64,000 nt of DNA from contig OY783212.1 of the NCBI GenBank assembly GCA_963678705.1, positions 11,904,001 through 11,968,000 of the forward strand, in the 5' to 3' direction. The notes below the pieces were generated by a model. It saw nothing but the letters and a program-made list of their open reading frames with translations. It was not told the DNA's origin and searched no databases. The number at the start of each line of letters is the position of its first letter. Positions within the stretch are counted from its first letter, which is position 1. Origin of the DNA: Panorpa germanica (Eukaryota > Arthropoda > Insecta > Mecoptera > Panorpidae). The position numbers and the translations under genes were made by a program. Shown piece by piece: positions 20,429 through 32,991 of the stretch.

Positions 20429-21334
20429 TATTTAACTTAATTCTAATTAACAGAAACTAAAAACAACAATTTGAAAAATATAGAAATTGTAACTTTGTTT
20501 ACGGCTTAGCGGATGCGTTATTACCGCTGTGTTCTATTTGGTTCTCTGTTATGTACTTATCTTTTACTCTCTTCTCTACTCTGGTATGTTGAACGGAGTT
20601 AAAGTAAACGCAACTCGTTAACTCGAGTCTGCTCGTGCATTTTCGCTATATTTAAACTTGACCTTGGTAAAACCATGATTGAATTATGCACCATGCATGC
20701 ACTTCCTAATTAATATTATTTAAATGTCAGAAAGAAGTGAATCCCAAAAAACCCAACAAACTGGTCCAATCTATGCAGCGGCGGTTAAAAGAACATGCTA
20801 ACATTAAAATATATATAGTAGATGAAATAGAAATTAACAATGCATACCATATACTTTACAATGTAACTTTTGCAATGAATTACACTTGAAGATTACACAA
20901 ATTTATACTGGATAGAATTGTATATTTGAAATAACGAGGTGACTTTTCAATCGGACGACCATATACTTAAGGATCAAGACTGAAAACACAGATTAATTTG
21001 ATATTTATATATCCATTACATTAATACGGTAATATCACTTGTCATTTATGCATATTTTTAAAATAAACTCTAGAAGAAGGAATATCAACAATCAATTCAA
21101 GCATCAACATTAGCCCCTACATAGAATTATCAGCAAGCATAATAACGTTGCTTGTGCTGCCGCATAGTGGAGATTCCTGCGAGAACTGTCACTGTCAAGT
21201 TCTCCTCAGCATGTCAATATTAGTTTTATAGTGTTTGAGACAGTTTGAGGTTATTGTTTTATATACAATAAATATAATATTATAAAAGGAAATTGCATAT
21301 ATAAATTTTTAATAAAGTATATGAATAAATAATT
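20429..21334. other. divergent intergenic region
   Basis: Separates the minus-strand first exon from the plus-strand WDR91-like gene, so it should hold both promoters. Positions 20430-20700 weakly resemble the upstream regions of the other first exons. No coding region was supported. Confidence 0.45.
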
Positions 21335-22532
21335 ATGTCTCACATTCAATATGTTGATGAATTAGTTCGAGAGTATTTATTGTTTCGTGGATTTTCGACA
21401 ACTTTAAAGTCATATGACAATGAATTGAAAGTAGACAAAGACCGTGGATTCAGAGTGGATAAAATTATTGATCAAATTACATTTTATGTTAATATAAGTG
21501 ATTTACAGAGTTTAAAAGATTTATGGTCTCATTTGGATAGTCTCTTATTTTCCAAACTTGAGCAACATTTTACACCAGGTAAGCATTATCAAATTTCACT
21601 GAATAATATTTTTATTCATTAGTTAATACTATTCAACTATTTTAGCTATACGAAAGTTAGAATATGGCGTTCTTCGTTATTACCTAGTTACTGCAGTTAC
21701 AAATAATAAACCAGATAAAATAACAGAATTTTTTACCAAACTAGCACCAGAACTACAAACACAGCCTGAATGGAAGGATTGGTTTAGTGAGTTATTTGAG
21801 ATGAATTACTAATATTTGTTTTTTTTTTATTAATTTTAATTGAAATTAATTAAATTTCAGTGTTACCATTTGTTAAGAACCCAGAGGATAATCACGTATT
21901 TTCCGTTTGTTTTACCAAGCAGTGGCAAGATACTTTACTAGTCTCCTTACACAATTTATTGGCTACAATATTTCAGGTTGAGAATTTTCATTATTTGTTA
22001 AAAAGTTTTAAAGTAGAAATTATAATGTTCAATATTACAGTGCATGCCACAACCGACGTTGAGTGGAATCGAAGCGGAGGCATCTTTAATTAAGAAGCTT
22101 CAAGAGGAAAATTCAATATTAAGGGGTCGATTGTCGCAAACGTTACAGAACTCACCACAAAATAATTTTCCTTCTTCCTCTCATCAGTCGCGTGCTGCAG
22201 TATTTCAGGATTATAAAACCGAAAGGTTTCAATCAGAATCTAAGCATAGCAGATCTCCAAAGCCGGTTTTAAATATCGGTGATATTATTCCAGTTGAAGT
22301 CACACCTCCACCGCATATAGTAGATGATTTTTATATTATTGCCCAGGAAAATTTAACAGGGCACATGAGTTATTATTCTGATAATGGAGTTTCACAAGCT
22401 CGTAGCTTCAAATCACTAATTAGAAATATAGGAGGCACAGGTAGCCCGGTGATGGGGCGCAAAGAAATAGTGACAGAACGTAATAAAAAACGTTCTGGAT
22501 CTGTTGGAAGTAGATCTTGGACTCACAATTAA
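21335..22532 (+). CDS. WDR91: WDR91-like protein lacking the WD40 domain
   Basis: Exons 21335-21578, 21646-21786, 21861-21976 and 22041-22532 give 330 residues. The N-terminus (YVDELVREYLLFRGFSTTLK) is the LisH-type start of WDR91. FFTKLAPELQTQPEWKDWF and KQWQDTLLVSLHNLLATIFQ match the conserved WDR91 core that leads to a coiled coil (about 170-200, LIKKLQEENSILRGRL). A Ser/Arg-rich tail ends GSRSWTHN-stop. WDR91 proteins are usually over 600 residues with C-terminal WD40 repeats, and act on late endosomes to restrain Rab7 and PI3-kinase activity. No WD40 coding was seen before the convergent Hr96 gene. AATAAA-type signals occur from about 22973. Either the insect gene is short, the WD40 part lies elsewhere, or an exon is missed. 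Confidence 0.8.
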
Positions 22533-24198
22533 TTTTTTAAACAAAATATTACTATTTAAATATAACATTATGATCTGATTTACTATTCCATTGTACAATA
22601 TTCTCATATAATATTTATATTTAGAAAATGAAAATCTAGGATATATATATTTAGTTAACTACTTAGTATAATTTATAAATAATATAGTAATATCATTTAT
22701 ACTGCAGAAAGAAGACTGTGCTTTATTCTAATAAGTCTTTTATAAACACTTAATCTCTATTCAAATTTAAAAAAGTCGTAAACAATGTAATATTTTAGAA
22801 ACATAATGAACAGTGGTAAATCTATGTGAGCCGTCCAAAAGTCGATGTTGTCTCTATTTTATTATATTGTAGACCGTAATATTAATTATCATTCAGTGTT
22901 ACTCTATATGAATAAACAGTTCTTCTGGTGTAGGATTCGCCTTTTTGCATAATTATTGAATGAACAATTTTCAATAAATAAAAAGTTAATTCACCCCAGT
23001 GAAAATGTATTTTAAATTTCAAGTAAAGTCAATAAACTTAAAGCAATGATGTAGTCATTAATATATTGCAATTTAAATGGAACATAGAACCTATGTGTTA
23101 AATGATAAGATAACTTTATATGAGATCTAAATAAGAAATTGTTAGTTTAATTATAAAATAATAAATATTTCTTATTTCATTCGAAGTGGCAGGTATCATT
23201 TAAAGAAAAGATCTATAAAAACATTGGTATTATAATTTGTAAAATATTTATATATTAATAAAAAAATTATTGGCTTTGTTAGCTATTAAAGTAATTGAAA
23301 TAAAAGGCTTTTGGTTTTATTTTAAATATGAAAATATAATAATGTAACATTCACAATATATTTTTATTATTTTAGTTTTATAACAATAACAAAAGCAGTT
23401 TTTTTAAAACATAAAAATGCATAGTGTTATAGACGTGTATCACTTCTATAACAGTACAACTATCTAAAAGACTAAATCACAAATATTTATATCAATAAAA
23501 TATATAACTTTATATCTTACATTATTAATCTATTAATATTAAAATTTATATAAAGATTGTCCTTGACATTTCCAATATATTCTTTTTTTCTATTTAATAC
23601 TAAATTAAATAATAATCAACGCCGATAATGAATAATCATATAATTATCTGTGTATTCATTATGATTAAAGGTGCAGGTATTTAACCTTATTAAAAATGAT
23701 AAACATTACTTTTTTTTATAATAATATATATTATTTTGCTTATGTAATAAAACTAATGAATAATATTATAACCTAATAAAACTCTGGTAACTAAATTATC
23801 AAATAATTTAAAATTTAACACAAGGTTATTGCCGTGAAATACAAAAATTGCAATTACCTCTACTACTGAGTAATAGGACTAAACAACAAGATGACTGAGA
23901 GTACTGATGCTTACGCCACACTGCTATGTGTTCGGGTTCGATTCCCGGATATTTTCTGAGTTAGGGTGTAATAAAGTTTAATTGATATTGTGTTTCCATA
24001 GGCAGATTATTAGACAAATTTATTAGGCAGCAGTGGTGTTCACGGATATTCTCTCCTTTCAAATTATTAAAACTGCTAACCTAGTAGATGAGGTCGTCGG
24101 TGACAGAACTCAGCATCAAAAATAGACAGAACTTAAATAAATTATATAAACAAAAAATGAACTATACACAGATATATAGTAAACGTTCATGGTCAATA
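22533..24198. other. convergent intergenic region
   Basis: Very AT-rich 3' flanks of the WDR91-like gene and Hr96. No WD40-coding exon was recognised on either strand. A tRNA-like SINE head lies near 23890-23960. Confidence 0.5.
23870..24100 (+). repeat. tRNA-derived SINE, probable
   Basis: GGTTCGATTCC at 23935-23945 is a perfect RNA polymerase III B-box. About 45 bases upstream, TGACTGAGAGTACTG is a degenerate A-box. The head does not fold as a full tRNA. The tail boundary is uncertain. Confidence 0.5.
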
Positions 24199-26364
24199 TT
24201 AATGAGGTTTTAGGTCGAAAATTTCTATCAAAAGAGGTTCCACATGTGAGGGATTGACATCTAAATAAACGCCTACAACTTCTTCGTTCAATCTATGTAA
24301 TTCCGATATTTTTTGAATAAGTTTTAAAAATGTTGATTTTGCTTCACATCCAGCATAAACGCTTTCTAAATATCGTCTTAAAAGATAATAATAAGAGTTC
24401 TGAAACAAAAAAAAACTTGTAATCGAAAATATTTATTTTTTTTATCATTCGACGTATAATTCTTTCTTAAAAAATTAAAATCAATACATACGATGTGAAT
24501 TATTTGTCAGATAAAAAGAAATGAAGGTACATTTTCATAGAAATAAATAGAGCAATATGCAAAATACCTGTTCCAATTTTATAACATCTGAATGCACAAC
24601 TTTCGGCCGATCTGGAGTAAATAAAGTGATAGCGCACATTATCAGTATAATGTTTTCATCCATTCTCCATCTCTGGTCAAATGTTCTAATAAAGCGCTCA
24701 TGCTCTTGATAAATATTACCTTTAGCTCGCTTTAATACATCTGCTTTTATATTAGACATTGCTTCTTGAATATGTGGAATCTAAAATGATAAACATATTA
24801 TCACGTTTATTGCCTTTCCTTTAATTTGTTGAATGATCTTTCATTCTTTTATACCTTCCACGTGTCTCGATCACAATCGTATGTCATAGCACTTCTTAAA
24901 ATCATCATTTCTGTACATCCTCCTTTTAAAAGAGCAACCTGATCCTCTTGACACATATTTTTGAACGCACTTATTTTTTTGGACATTTTAATTAACCTTC
25001 TAATTGCCACTGCAGTTAAGTTTATAACACCCAAAAGCATTGGATCTTGCTGATTATGACTAGGCTAAAATAAAATTAAATAAGTCTTAGACGAATATTT
25101 TTCATATTCAAGAAATGATAAAAATTCTATTCTATTATGAGACGTACTTTAAATCTGCAATCATCTGCAACTAGGTTTGTAAGATCTTCATCTAAAGGCG
25201 CATATAATGCTTTATTAGCTACTATAAGCTCATTTAGTTTAGCTCTTTCTGCGTCATTTAATTCCCTACTTGAATTATTGACTTGGGCTAAGGAACTATA
25301 TGCTTCAAATTCTAGTTTGATAGCTTCACATAAAATTGATTCGATTGAGTTAGGCTCAATTGGAATTCTGAAAATAAAAAAACTTACATTAGATGATTAG
25401 GATATCCACATTACATAGAATAAAATTATGTCAAAATAGGTGTAATTTAAACATCTAATTAAACAATAATACAAAAATAATTCATAGTTAACCTTTGTAC
25501 GTCCTGCAAAATGTCTCTGGCAACATCAGCTCCATTGTGTCTTCCATTCTGCCGAGGAGGCACTTTGTTATCACAGTTTGGTGCTTTACTATCTGCTACT
25601 TTATCTAACACAGGACTTTCATTGCTATTTGACGGATCGAGTATTGACCTTATCATAGATGAATTATTCTTGATATTTTCATCAGTTTCATAAATAACTT
25701 CTGTTGAACTTGTACTACTACTTTTGTATTCAGGTGATGGAATCTCATCTTGACTATATTCGGATTCTGGTGTTCCTTCATCTAGAATCTGTGTAAAATT
25801 TTCTACAGATTTTGAAAGTGTATTTATTTTAGAGAAAGGCTTTTCGACAATATACATCAGATTCTCTGGCGATGAAATCCCATTTGTTATAACACTTACT
25901 GAATGCTTTAAATGCTCAACTAATTTAGAACCGTTTTCCTCTTTATTTTGAAACCAAGTATCTGAATCTTCTGAGGTTTCTTCTCGTTTAACTTTCGAAA
26001 ATTCTATGTCATCATCATTATTATTATTATGTCTTTTTTTAGCGCGGTTCTGCTCGATTTTCTTTCGTTTTAGTACTTTATCCTCTTCTGACATTATATA
26101 TTCTTTCCGCATACCTATTGAAAAACATTTTTCTAATCTACATTTTTGACAAAATCGCCTAGTAACTGTTGTTATTTCACATTTGTCACTAAATGGACAT
26201 CTATAAGTTTTATTTGTTAAAGCATTTCTTCTGAAAAATGCTTTACAACTTTCACAGGTAACTGCATTAAAATTATATCCTAAAGCTTTATCTCCACAGA
26301 CCCCACAAACTTTACTTGACATAGAATGATCTATGCTGTTTTGCTTTTCAGTTTCCAATTCCAT
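24199..26364 (-). CDS. Hr96: nuclear hormone receptor HR96 (NR1J)
   Basis: Five exons (25493-26364, 25148-25367, 24855-25064, 24568-24780, 24199-24399) keep frame and give 571 residues. The DNA-binding domain has CGVCGD (Cys 20, 23) and the P-box ESCKA (38-42), which is characteristic of HR96, then the second finger ending CRLEKCFSIGM. A basic hinge (KRKKIEQNRAKKRH) and a long acidic, Ser-rich linker follow. The ligand-binding domain spans exons 2-5, with FKNMCQEDQVALLKGG as the signature helix and PLLIEIFDL as AF-2. HR96 is the insect relative of vertebrate PXR/CAR/VDR and controls xenobiotic response and sterol and triglyceride balance. No defects were seen. It lies about 18 kb from the P450 cluster. 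Confidence 0.95.
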
Positions 26365-27566
26365 CTTCGTTTATTATAACTTATTCACTGATGACAAGAA
26401 ACTTGGTTTTTAAATGAACACTTATTTTCATAACTCAATTACGATTAATATAAAAATAGAAAAACAATTCCATTTTCCCAAAGATAACTTATTTCTAATG
26501 ACTAAGTTAGAATTTAATTCACTCGGTATTAAACCACATTACTTTAATCAGTATTAACCAGAAATTAATTTAATAACATTTCAAAATTTAATATTAACCA
26601 AATTTTATTTATGGTTTCACATTTAGGTTTATTGTATAAGTGAGTGTACATTTTTTATTTATACTAATATAACAAATCATTTATGTTAATTGAATTAATA
26701 AACTTTTTCACTGGGGTAATTTGATAGATAAGGTGTCATACGACATTTTATTGATGATATTACTTACCCATAATGCTTAGTACATGATAATAGCGGCTGA
26801 ACCACAGAACTGAATTGATAAAAACCGGGAATATTAATTCCAAATTCTTAACTTCGTTGAACACAATTTAACGTGATCAATTTTTAGAAATAATGAACTT
26901 TGTTCTTTGTTTCAATATAGAAGTGATATTAACAAACTATAAATTAATTTTAATTTGATTAATTTATGATTTCTTAATTTAGTTTTTTCATTTTATCCAT
27001 AACAAATTCAAGCCTGACTTTAGGCTTTGAATATAATGGAATCTATAACAAATTTGAACTGGATAGAATAAAATCGGAATTATACTATGCAACACTATGC
27101 AATAATTATGCTTAAGGCGTTTTCTATTAAAAAAAATGTGTTATCAGTTCGTTCACTTTACATAGTAACCGCTCACAGCAAATAAGTTGAATTACGCGTA
27201 CGAGTATATGAAAATAATGCAATTTCCTTTATTTGGTTTGTTTACTTCATTTGTAAATTTATTCTTGATCTTTTATTAACGGAATTTAAAAAATTGTATA
27301 ATACAAGAAGACTATAATATAAACTATTTTGAATAAAATATTCTTTATTTTTCATTAAGTACAACATTTGCAATACAGTTTAGCAAATTTATTTAAACAA
27401 TTCAGCCTTATGCAATAAATATTTAATATAATAAACATTTAATATAGAATAGAGTTATGTGCCATGTATTTTCATAAGCATTATCTAAAAACATATATTA
27501 AAAAGCTATAAACATTTGTAACATTAATAGGAGATTAAAAACACAGCAAGTTATTATAAGGACACA
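26365..27566. other. intergenic, Hr96 promoter side
   Basis: Contains the 5' flank of Hr96 and the 3' flank of the SINA-like gene A, both minus strand. It is AT-rich. No coding region or clear repeat was seen. Confidence 0.5.
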
Positions 27567-29204
27567 TTATATATTTTCATAGACATAAAGACTGACTAAA
27601 AATTCTCCCTTTTCGTCGATAATGTTTTTGACAAAAGCTTCTCGTTGAATTTGACGGTTATCTGCATAAGATGGATGAGTATCTCGAACAGATTTAGTTG
27701 TCCAACAAGGAGCTGTAAAACCAATCGAATATCCCGTAGCAGGATTTGTTATCTTAATATCAAAATAAAATGATGACGAACAATCTGAAGTTAATTCTTC
27801 TACTCTGAAAGCAAAATCTGACGTAAAAGAATATTTCATGAAAAAAGTTCTACCAAAAGCAGTTAGACCATCTGCGTAATAGTATTCTGTATCCAAAGCT
27901 TCTTTTATTTTATGAGGCACTCCATTCCCTTCGAACCATTTATGAGTCGTGCTATAATGTTCATAAAATTTAGCGATCGGACCTTGCCAATCACAAACGT
28001 ATAAGCATTCTGTATTTCTAAAAAGACAATGATCAACATGATCCTTTAAGTTGCCAGTTTGAATTCGTTCAGCGCATCCTTCCTCTGAATATTTGCAATC
28101 AGTCACACAATTATTCGTCAGGTTCTCTAATGCATAATTTCTTATTTCTAAAATTTCAGATTTGCATAAAGGGCATTCTCCGTTTTCAGTTTTCTCACGG
28201 CAAGTACCGCAAATACTATGACCGTTTCCGCATATATTTATTTGTCCACATAAAAGGCCGAGGCAAATTGGACACTCCAGTCTTGACGATAAGAACTCTG
28301 GTAAAATTTCTGTTCCAGATTCTTTTAAAAATATGTTGATAGTGTCACTAGTTATATTAGATATATCTACTTTTCGTAAATCAATATGTGCTTGTAGACT
28401 TAATGTATCCCTGTGTGCAGCTTCTATTATTCTTCCTTCAATACCGTCTCCTATAGATGTTGAAAAAACTGTAAATTCTTCCATTCTTTGATTACCAATA
28501 TTGCCGACTCCACCCTGACGCTGAACAGCGACATATCTTTTATCGTTTTCTTTTATTAGATAGACCCAATAAAAATCATTGAAAAAGTATGATTTGTTGT
28601 ATAGCATAACAAAGGTAACGTTGTCTTTGAAAGAAAGTTTCAGTATTCTATTTTCTTGCTTGGAGTTTATCAGAACATTTCCTGGATGCTCATCCATGTG
28701 TGATAAAAGATTCGAAGTAAATCCTTCCCATTTGCAATTTTCAATAGAACATGTAGCTGGCCAAATTCTTTTTCTACAACTTGATTCATGGTTTTCTGCT
28801 AGCTTTTTTAATGGAGCACGTACACCACAATCAAATTGACAGTAGGTCACCATATTTCTGTAAAATAAAATTAAGATATAAATATGACATTGATTGTAAA
28901 AGTAAAATATAAAATACATTTTGCAAAACACTATACTTTATATACAGATAAAATTATAATAAATTTTATATGCAAGTACATACTGAAAACTTTTGTCCAG
29001 ATCAACACGATGCTGTTCTGTGTCGATACATTCCTTTTCCTCAGTAGTTACATTATCTGAATGTTCAAGATGATATTTACAACGTTCACAAACAAAATGA
29101 TTATTAACACAAGTCTTAAACGGAGGAACAATTCTATCTAAACATTTCTTGCACTTCAAGTTAATGTAAAAGCTTCCACTTTTTGTTAAATCGGCTGAAT
29201 CCAT
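27567..29204 (-). CDS. double-module SINA/SIAH-like E3 ligase (gene A)
   Basis: Exons 28984-29204 and 27567-28857 give 503 residues. Exon 1 carries the first RING half (CKKC at 18-21, then C32, H36, C39, C42) but lacks the CPxC that normally ends the RING. A SIAH zinc finger follows (YCQFDCGVRAPL to LSHMDEHP), then a substrate-binding TRAF-like fold. A second complete set comes next: the RING CPICLGLLCGQINICGNGHS with CGTC and CPLC, a SIAH finger (CVTDCKYSEEGCAERI), and a second SINA fold (FGRTFFMKYSF to LYVYENI). SIAH proteins recruit E2 enzymes and ubiquitinate substrates as dimers, so two modules in one chain could mimic the dimer. Substrates are unknown. Gene B at 33785-36020 is a paralogue with the same intron phase. 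Confidence 0.85.
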
Positions 29205-29862
29205 TGTAGCAAAATTATTTGGAACAAGTAAACAGGAAATGTATAAGATTGGAAGTATTTATAACAATATTGTTCACGGCTTTTGTAACATTGTGCAATA
29301 TAAACACTTCACCCCACCATTAAATTAACTCTTTAGAACTTGAGAGCACATGATGAGTCACTAAACTTTACGTATTTGAAATATCAAGTTTGACAGTTAC
29401 GTCATTATTCTGTGAATTAATGACATATCAAACCAAATCAAACCATGCGATTTTTGTATATGTGTACAGTTCATATAGCAAGCAGGTTTGAACATAGACT
29501 ATATTAAATTACTATATAGGTTTGAAGCTTAAGTAAATGATAAGAAAATTATATTGAAAAATAAATTATTAAACAGATATATTTATTAATTAATTAACAG
29601 ATAATTGTCGTTATTAAATAAACACCATAATTCTTAATGGATATTACATATGGCTTATATATATGTGATAATATATTATTAATGTCATAGATGGCAGTCG
29701 ATCCTTTCATAATATCATTTAATTTTACATGAAAAGGAAATATGTGTATATAACTGAAAAGGATAAAATTTAACAAATTACAATAAGTTTTTTTTTATCT
29801 TAATTAAATATTTTACTATTAAACTATTTAAACATATTTCAACACAATTTGTTATAATAAAT
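29205..29862. other. upstream flank of SINA-like gene A
   Basis: AT-rich, with no coding region supported. It ends at the 5-bp target duplication TAAAT (29858-29862) of the BEL/Pao element. Confidence 0.5.
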
Positions 29863-30171
29863 TGTTCAGTACAAAATTAGTACAGAACATAAGAAGATGT
29901 CTCTGTTGGCATTCCAACATTATAATGTATTGTTGTCTCTAATAGAAGTAATGCGCATGACTACAATACGACGACTGCTGTACGCTACAGCGATATGGCA
30001 TTCGTGTCAGTTGTGTTTTGGGCTTCTACACTGTCAAGATCATAATTCCCAACCATCTTGTTATTATAAGAATGTTGGTTCAAAGTTAATAAAAAGTGTA
30101 AAATTATTTTATCATTAAACAATTGAATAATTATTCAATCTACAAATACTCGCATGGTTTTATTTCGTACA
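29863..30171 (+). repeat. 5' long terminal repeat
   Basis: Starts TGTTCAGTACAAAATTAG and ends TTATTTCGTACA. It matches the 3' repeat at 32678-32986 in length and sequence. Confidence 0.92.
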
Positions 30172-30839
30172 TGCGAAGCTGGTCCTTCGAGTCTTACAAA
30201 GCCGATCCTTCGAGTTTATTAACCGCGTGTGTTTTTCATTGTATTTTTGGCGTTTTATTACATTTGCCCCTTGGCGATTGCCATTGATTGGGTAAATGGG
30301 ACGCTCTATTTTGGCGGATTCACGGAGGATTTGGATATTTTACAATTACATTTCCAGAAGCCTTACAAGCGAAGCTGGATATTTTACAATTACATTTCAA
30401 GAAGGTTTTAAATCCTACAAAAAAAAAAAAACTGGCCTTACAAGCCATTGGTACCCGCGTGTGATTTCGTGGTGTTTTGAGGTTACATCTGTATAGTAAC
30501 CAGCACAAGTGCAAGCTATTTTGTTACATTTACCCTATGGCGGCCTGGCAAGTCATCAATTGCCATTGATTGGGTAATGCAACGTTTGATTTAAGCGGAT
30601 TCGCATATAATTTGGATTACTACACGTTTATATTTTAAGAAAAATTATTCATTACGGAAGAGGATACATGGATGCTGGAGGAGAGTAAAATACTTCTTTA
30701 CTCATGAAGGTACAAAGTTATTATTACTATCTGCAAGTACCAATCTATTAAAAACTTCTCATGTTGCTGGATTAACCTGGATTAGTTTGTCATCCACGTT
30801 TCATCTATCATATAAGTACGAATCTATCACCTAAGCAAG

Positions 30840-32522
30840 ATGGAGGGATTGAAAAGGCTTAGATCGGCGCGGACGGCTGCAAAAAGTGCAATATCACGGA
30901 TGGACAATTACGTCAGCGACCCAAGGGCTCTCGACTCCGCTACAGTGGAGGTGCTGCAGGTGAAAAAAGAAAAGATGATGACTACATTCCAATCGTACGA
31001 GCTCACGCAGTACAGCATTTTAGAAATTGATGATCAAGATGAGGAAGACATTGAAGAAGTTGAAGAGAAGTATTTTAACATTATTGCAAAATTAAATGCT
31101 AGCATCAATAAGTTAAAAGAAGTTAATAGGCCTGAATTAGTTCCATTGAAGCTCCCAGCGGTGGAAATTCCAACCTTCGATGGCAAGGATATAACCAGGT
31201 TTAAGCCCTTTTATGAGCTCTTCCAAGCAGTGGTTCACAATAATGCATCATTGTCCGATGTTCAAAGACTTTTTTATTTGAGAAAGTATCTCGTTGATGA
31301 GGCTCTCTCAATAATTATAAATCTGCCGCTTGTGAACAGTTCATACAAAGAGGCTATTGATTTATTGTTAGCGCGGTATGAAAATAAGGCAAGATTAATC
31401 TTTTATCACATTAATATAATACTTGATATTCCCAACATGCAGAAAGGTACTGCAGTCGATATAAGGGCTTTTTTATGTCAAGTAAAACAGCAATTACAAG
31501 CGTTAAAAAATCTTGATGAGCCTGTAGACAAGTGGGATATGATTTTAATCTCGGCCTTAAGTAGAAAATTAGATATCGTTACTAACCGCACTTTCCACAT
31601 GGAAAGAAATTTAGAAGAACTGCCTACTATGGCAGAATTTATTTCATTTTTAGAAAGACGTGCAATTGCAATTGAGTATAGTTTAGATTATAAAAATATG
31701 TCACATGACAATAATAATAAAGGAAATGTGGTTCCAAGAAAATTGTATAATCAAAATAAGTATTCACATAATAATATTGTATGTAATCTTGCTATTTGTG
31801 AATATACAAACCTTAAAAATGTTATGGAACAATCTTGGACAACTGAGAAAGTCCCAGAGGAATCAGATAAGTTTTCTGAGGATTACTTAAAGGCTGAACA
31901 TAAATTTCAGAATTCAGTAGCACTTAAAAATAATTTAACTGTTGATTTGCCATTACTCAGCCTAGTAAATAAAATAGAATTGGAGGATTCTTTCTCAGTT
32001 GCCCCGCAAAGATTTAATGTGTTGGAAAAAAGATTTAGACGCAATCCTTCAGTATTGGAGGTTTATAAAACATTATTAAACAGATCAACCAGTATTATGA
32101 CATTAGGTTTAAAACACAATATTATTTTTATAAATATTAAAATAAAAACAAATTTAATTTGCTACAAGTCCAGTGTAGCTCCATCAAGTAAGGTACTTAC
32201 AATACCCCAGCTTGAGATTATTAGCGCAGTGTTGCTGGTGCGAATCAAACAAGCAACAAATAAAATTTTTGATTCAAATACAATACTTCCATCAGATATT
32301 AATTGCAATGTTTACAACATTGATGTAAAACAAACATCTGTACTGTTGGAATTGTTAAAAGATAATTGTTTCAATAACATTGTAACTATTGAGTTGATGA
32401 TTGTTGTGTACATTATGCAATTGATAATGTATGCTACATTGATAATTATGGTTTCTGTTATATTTAGGATAGTAATTAATTTGTTTTATATTATTTTCAC
32501 AAAATTATGTAGACTACCATAG
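30840..32522 (+). CDS. BEL/Pao gag fused to a pol remnant
   Basis: 560 residues. The N-terminal half is a DUF1759-type gag of BEL/Pao elements: a coiled coil with acidic stretch (about 50-80), LPAVEIPTFDGKDITRFKPF, then helical capsid-like sequence (FYLRKYLVDEALSIIINLP). Near the C-terminus SVAPSSKVLTIPQLEIISAV resembles the pol segment preceding RNase H (the APLK-IPRLEL motif). Protease, reverse transcriptase and integrase are missing, so a deletion fused gag to this fragment in frame. No zinc knuckle was recognised. Confidence 0.85.
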   Translation: MEGLKRLRSARTAAKSAISRMDNYVSDPRALDSATVEVLQVKKEKMMTTFQSYELTQYSILEIDDQDEEDIEEVEEKYFNIIAKLNASINKLKEVNRPELVPLKLPAVEIPTFDGKDITRFKPFYELFQAVVHNNASLSDVQRLFYLRKYLVDEALSIIINLPLVNSSYKEAIDLLLARYENKARLIFYHINIILDIPNMQKGTAVDIRAFLCQVKQQLQALKNLDEPVDKWDMILISALSRKLDIVTNRTFHMERNLEELPTMAEFISFLERRAIAIEYSLDYKNMSHDNNNKGNVVPRKLYNQNKYSHNNIVCNLAICEYTNLKNVMEQSWTTEKVPEESDKFSEDYLKAEHKFQNSVALKNNLTVDLPLLSLVNKIELEDSFSVAPQRFNVLEKRFRRNPSVLEVYKTLLNRSTSIMTLGLKHNIIFINIKIKTNLICYKSSVAPSSKVLTIPQLEIISAVLLVRIKQATNKIFDSNTILPSDINCNVYNIDVKQTSVLLELLKDNCFNNIVTIELMIVVYIMQLIMYATLIIMVSVIFRIVINLFYIIFTKLCRLP

Positions 32523-32677
32523 AGTTAAGAAGTTTATGTTATTTTGTGTAATTTTGTTTATAATAGTTTTAAGAAGTTCACATTATTTTTTGTAAATTGG
32601 TTTATAATAATTTTATGTAACATTGTATAATTTGATATTAGTTGTGAGCTTATCTACTTCTGCTGGCTGGCAATTTA

Positions 32678-32986
32678 TGTTCAGTACAAAATTAGTACAG
32701 AACATAAGAAGATGTCTCTGTTGGCATTCCAACATTATAATGTATTGTTGTCTCTAATAGAAGTAATGCGCATGACTACAATACGACGACTGCTGTACGC
32801 TACAGCGATATGGCATTCGTGTCAGTTGTGTTTTGGGCTTCTACACTGTCAAGATCATAATTCCCAACCATCTTGTTATTATAAGAATGTTGGTTCAAAG
32901 TTAATAAAAAGTGTAAAATTATTTTATCATTAAACAATTGAATAATTATTCAATCTACAAATACTCGCATGGTTTTATTTCGTACA
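32678..32986 (+). repeat. 3' long terminal repeat
   Basis: Same 309 bases as the 5' repeat, followed directly by the TAAAT target duplication. Confidence 0.92.
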
Positions 32987-32991
32987 TAAAT

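Larger units (their letters stand above)
29863..32986 (+). mobile_element. BEL/Pao LTR retrotransposon, internally deleted
   Basis: Two 309-bp long terminal repeats (29863-30171 and 32678-32986) begin TG and end CA. A 5-bp target duplication TAAAT flanks the element (29858-29862 and 32987-32991). The repeats look identical by eye, so the insertion is young. The internal region keeps gag but nearly all of pol is gone, so the element cannot move alone. After the 5' repeat comes TGCGAAGCTGGTCCTTCGAG, a plausible primer-binding area. Confidence 0.93.

Noticed and set aside
23881-23960. Functional tRNA gene
   Set aside because: Only the B-box is good; the acceptor and D arms do not pair, which fits a SINE.
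29897-30118. 73-residue open frame, repeated at 32712-32933
   Set aside because: It lies wholly inside the long terminal repeats of the BEL/Pao element and appears twice for that reason. No known product.
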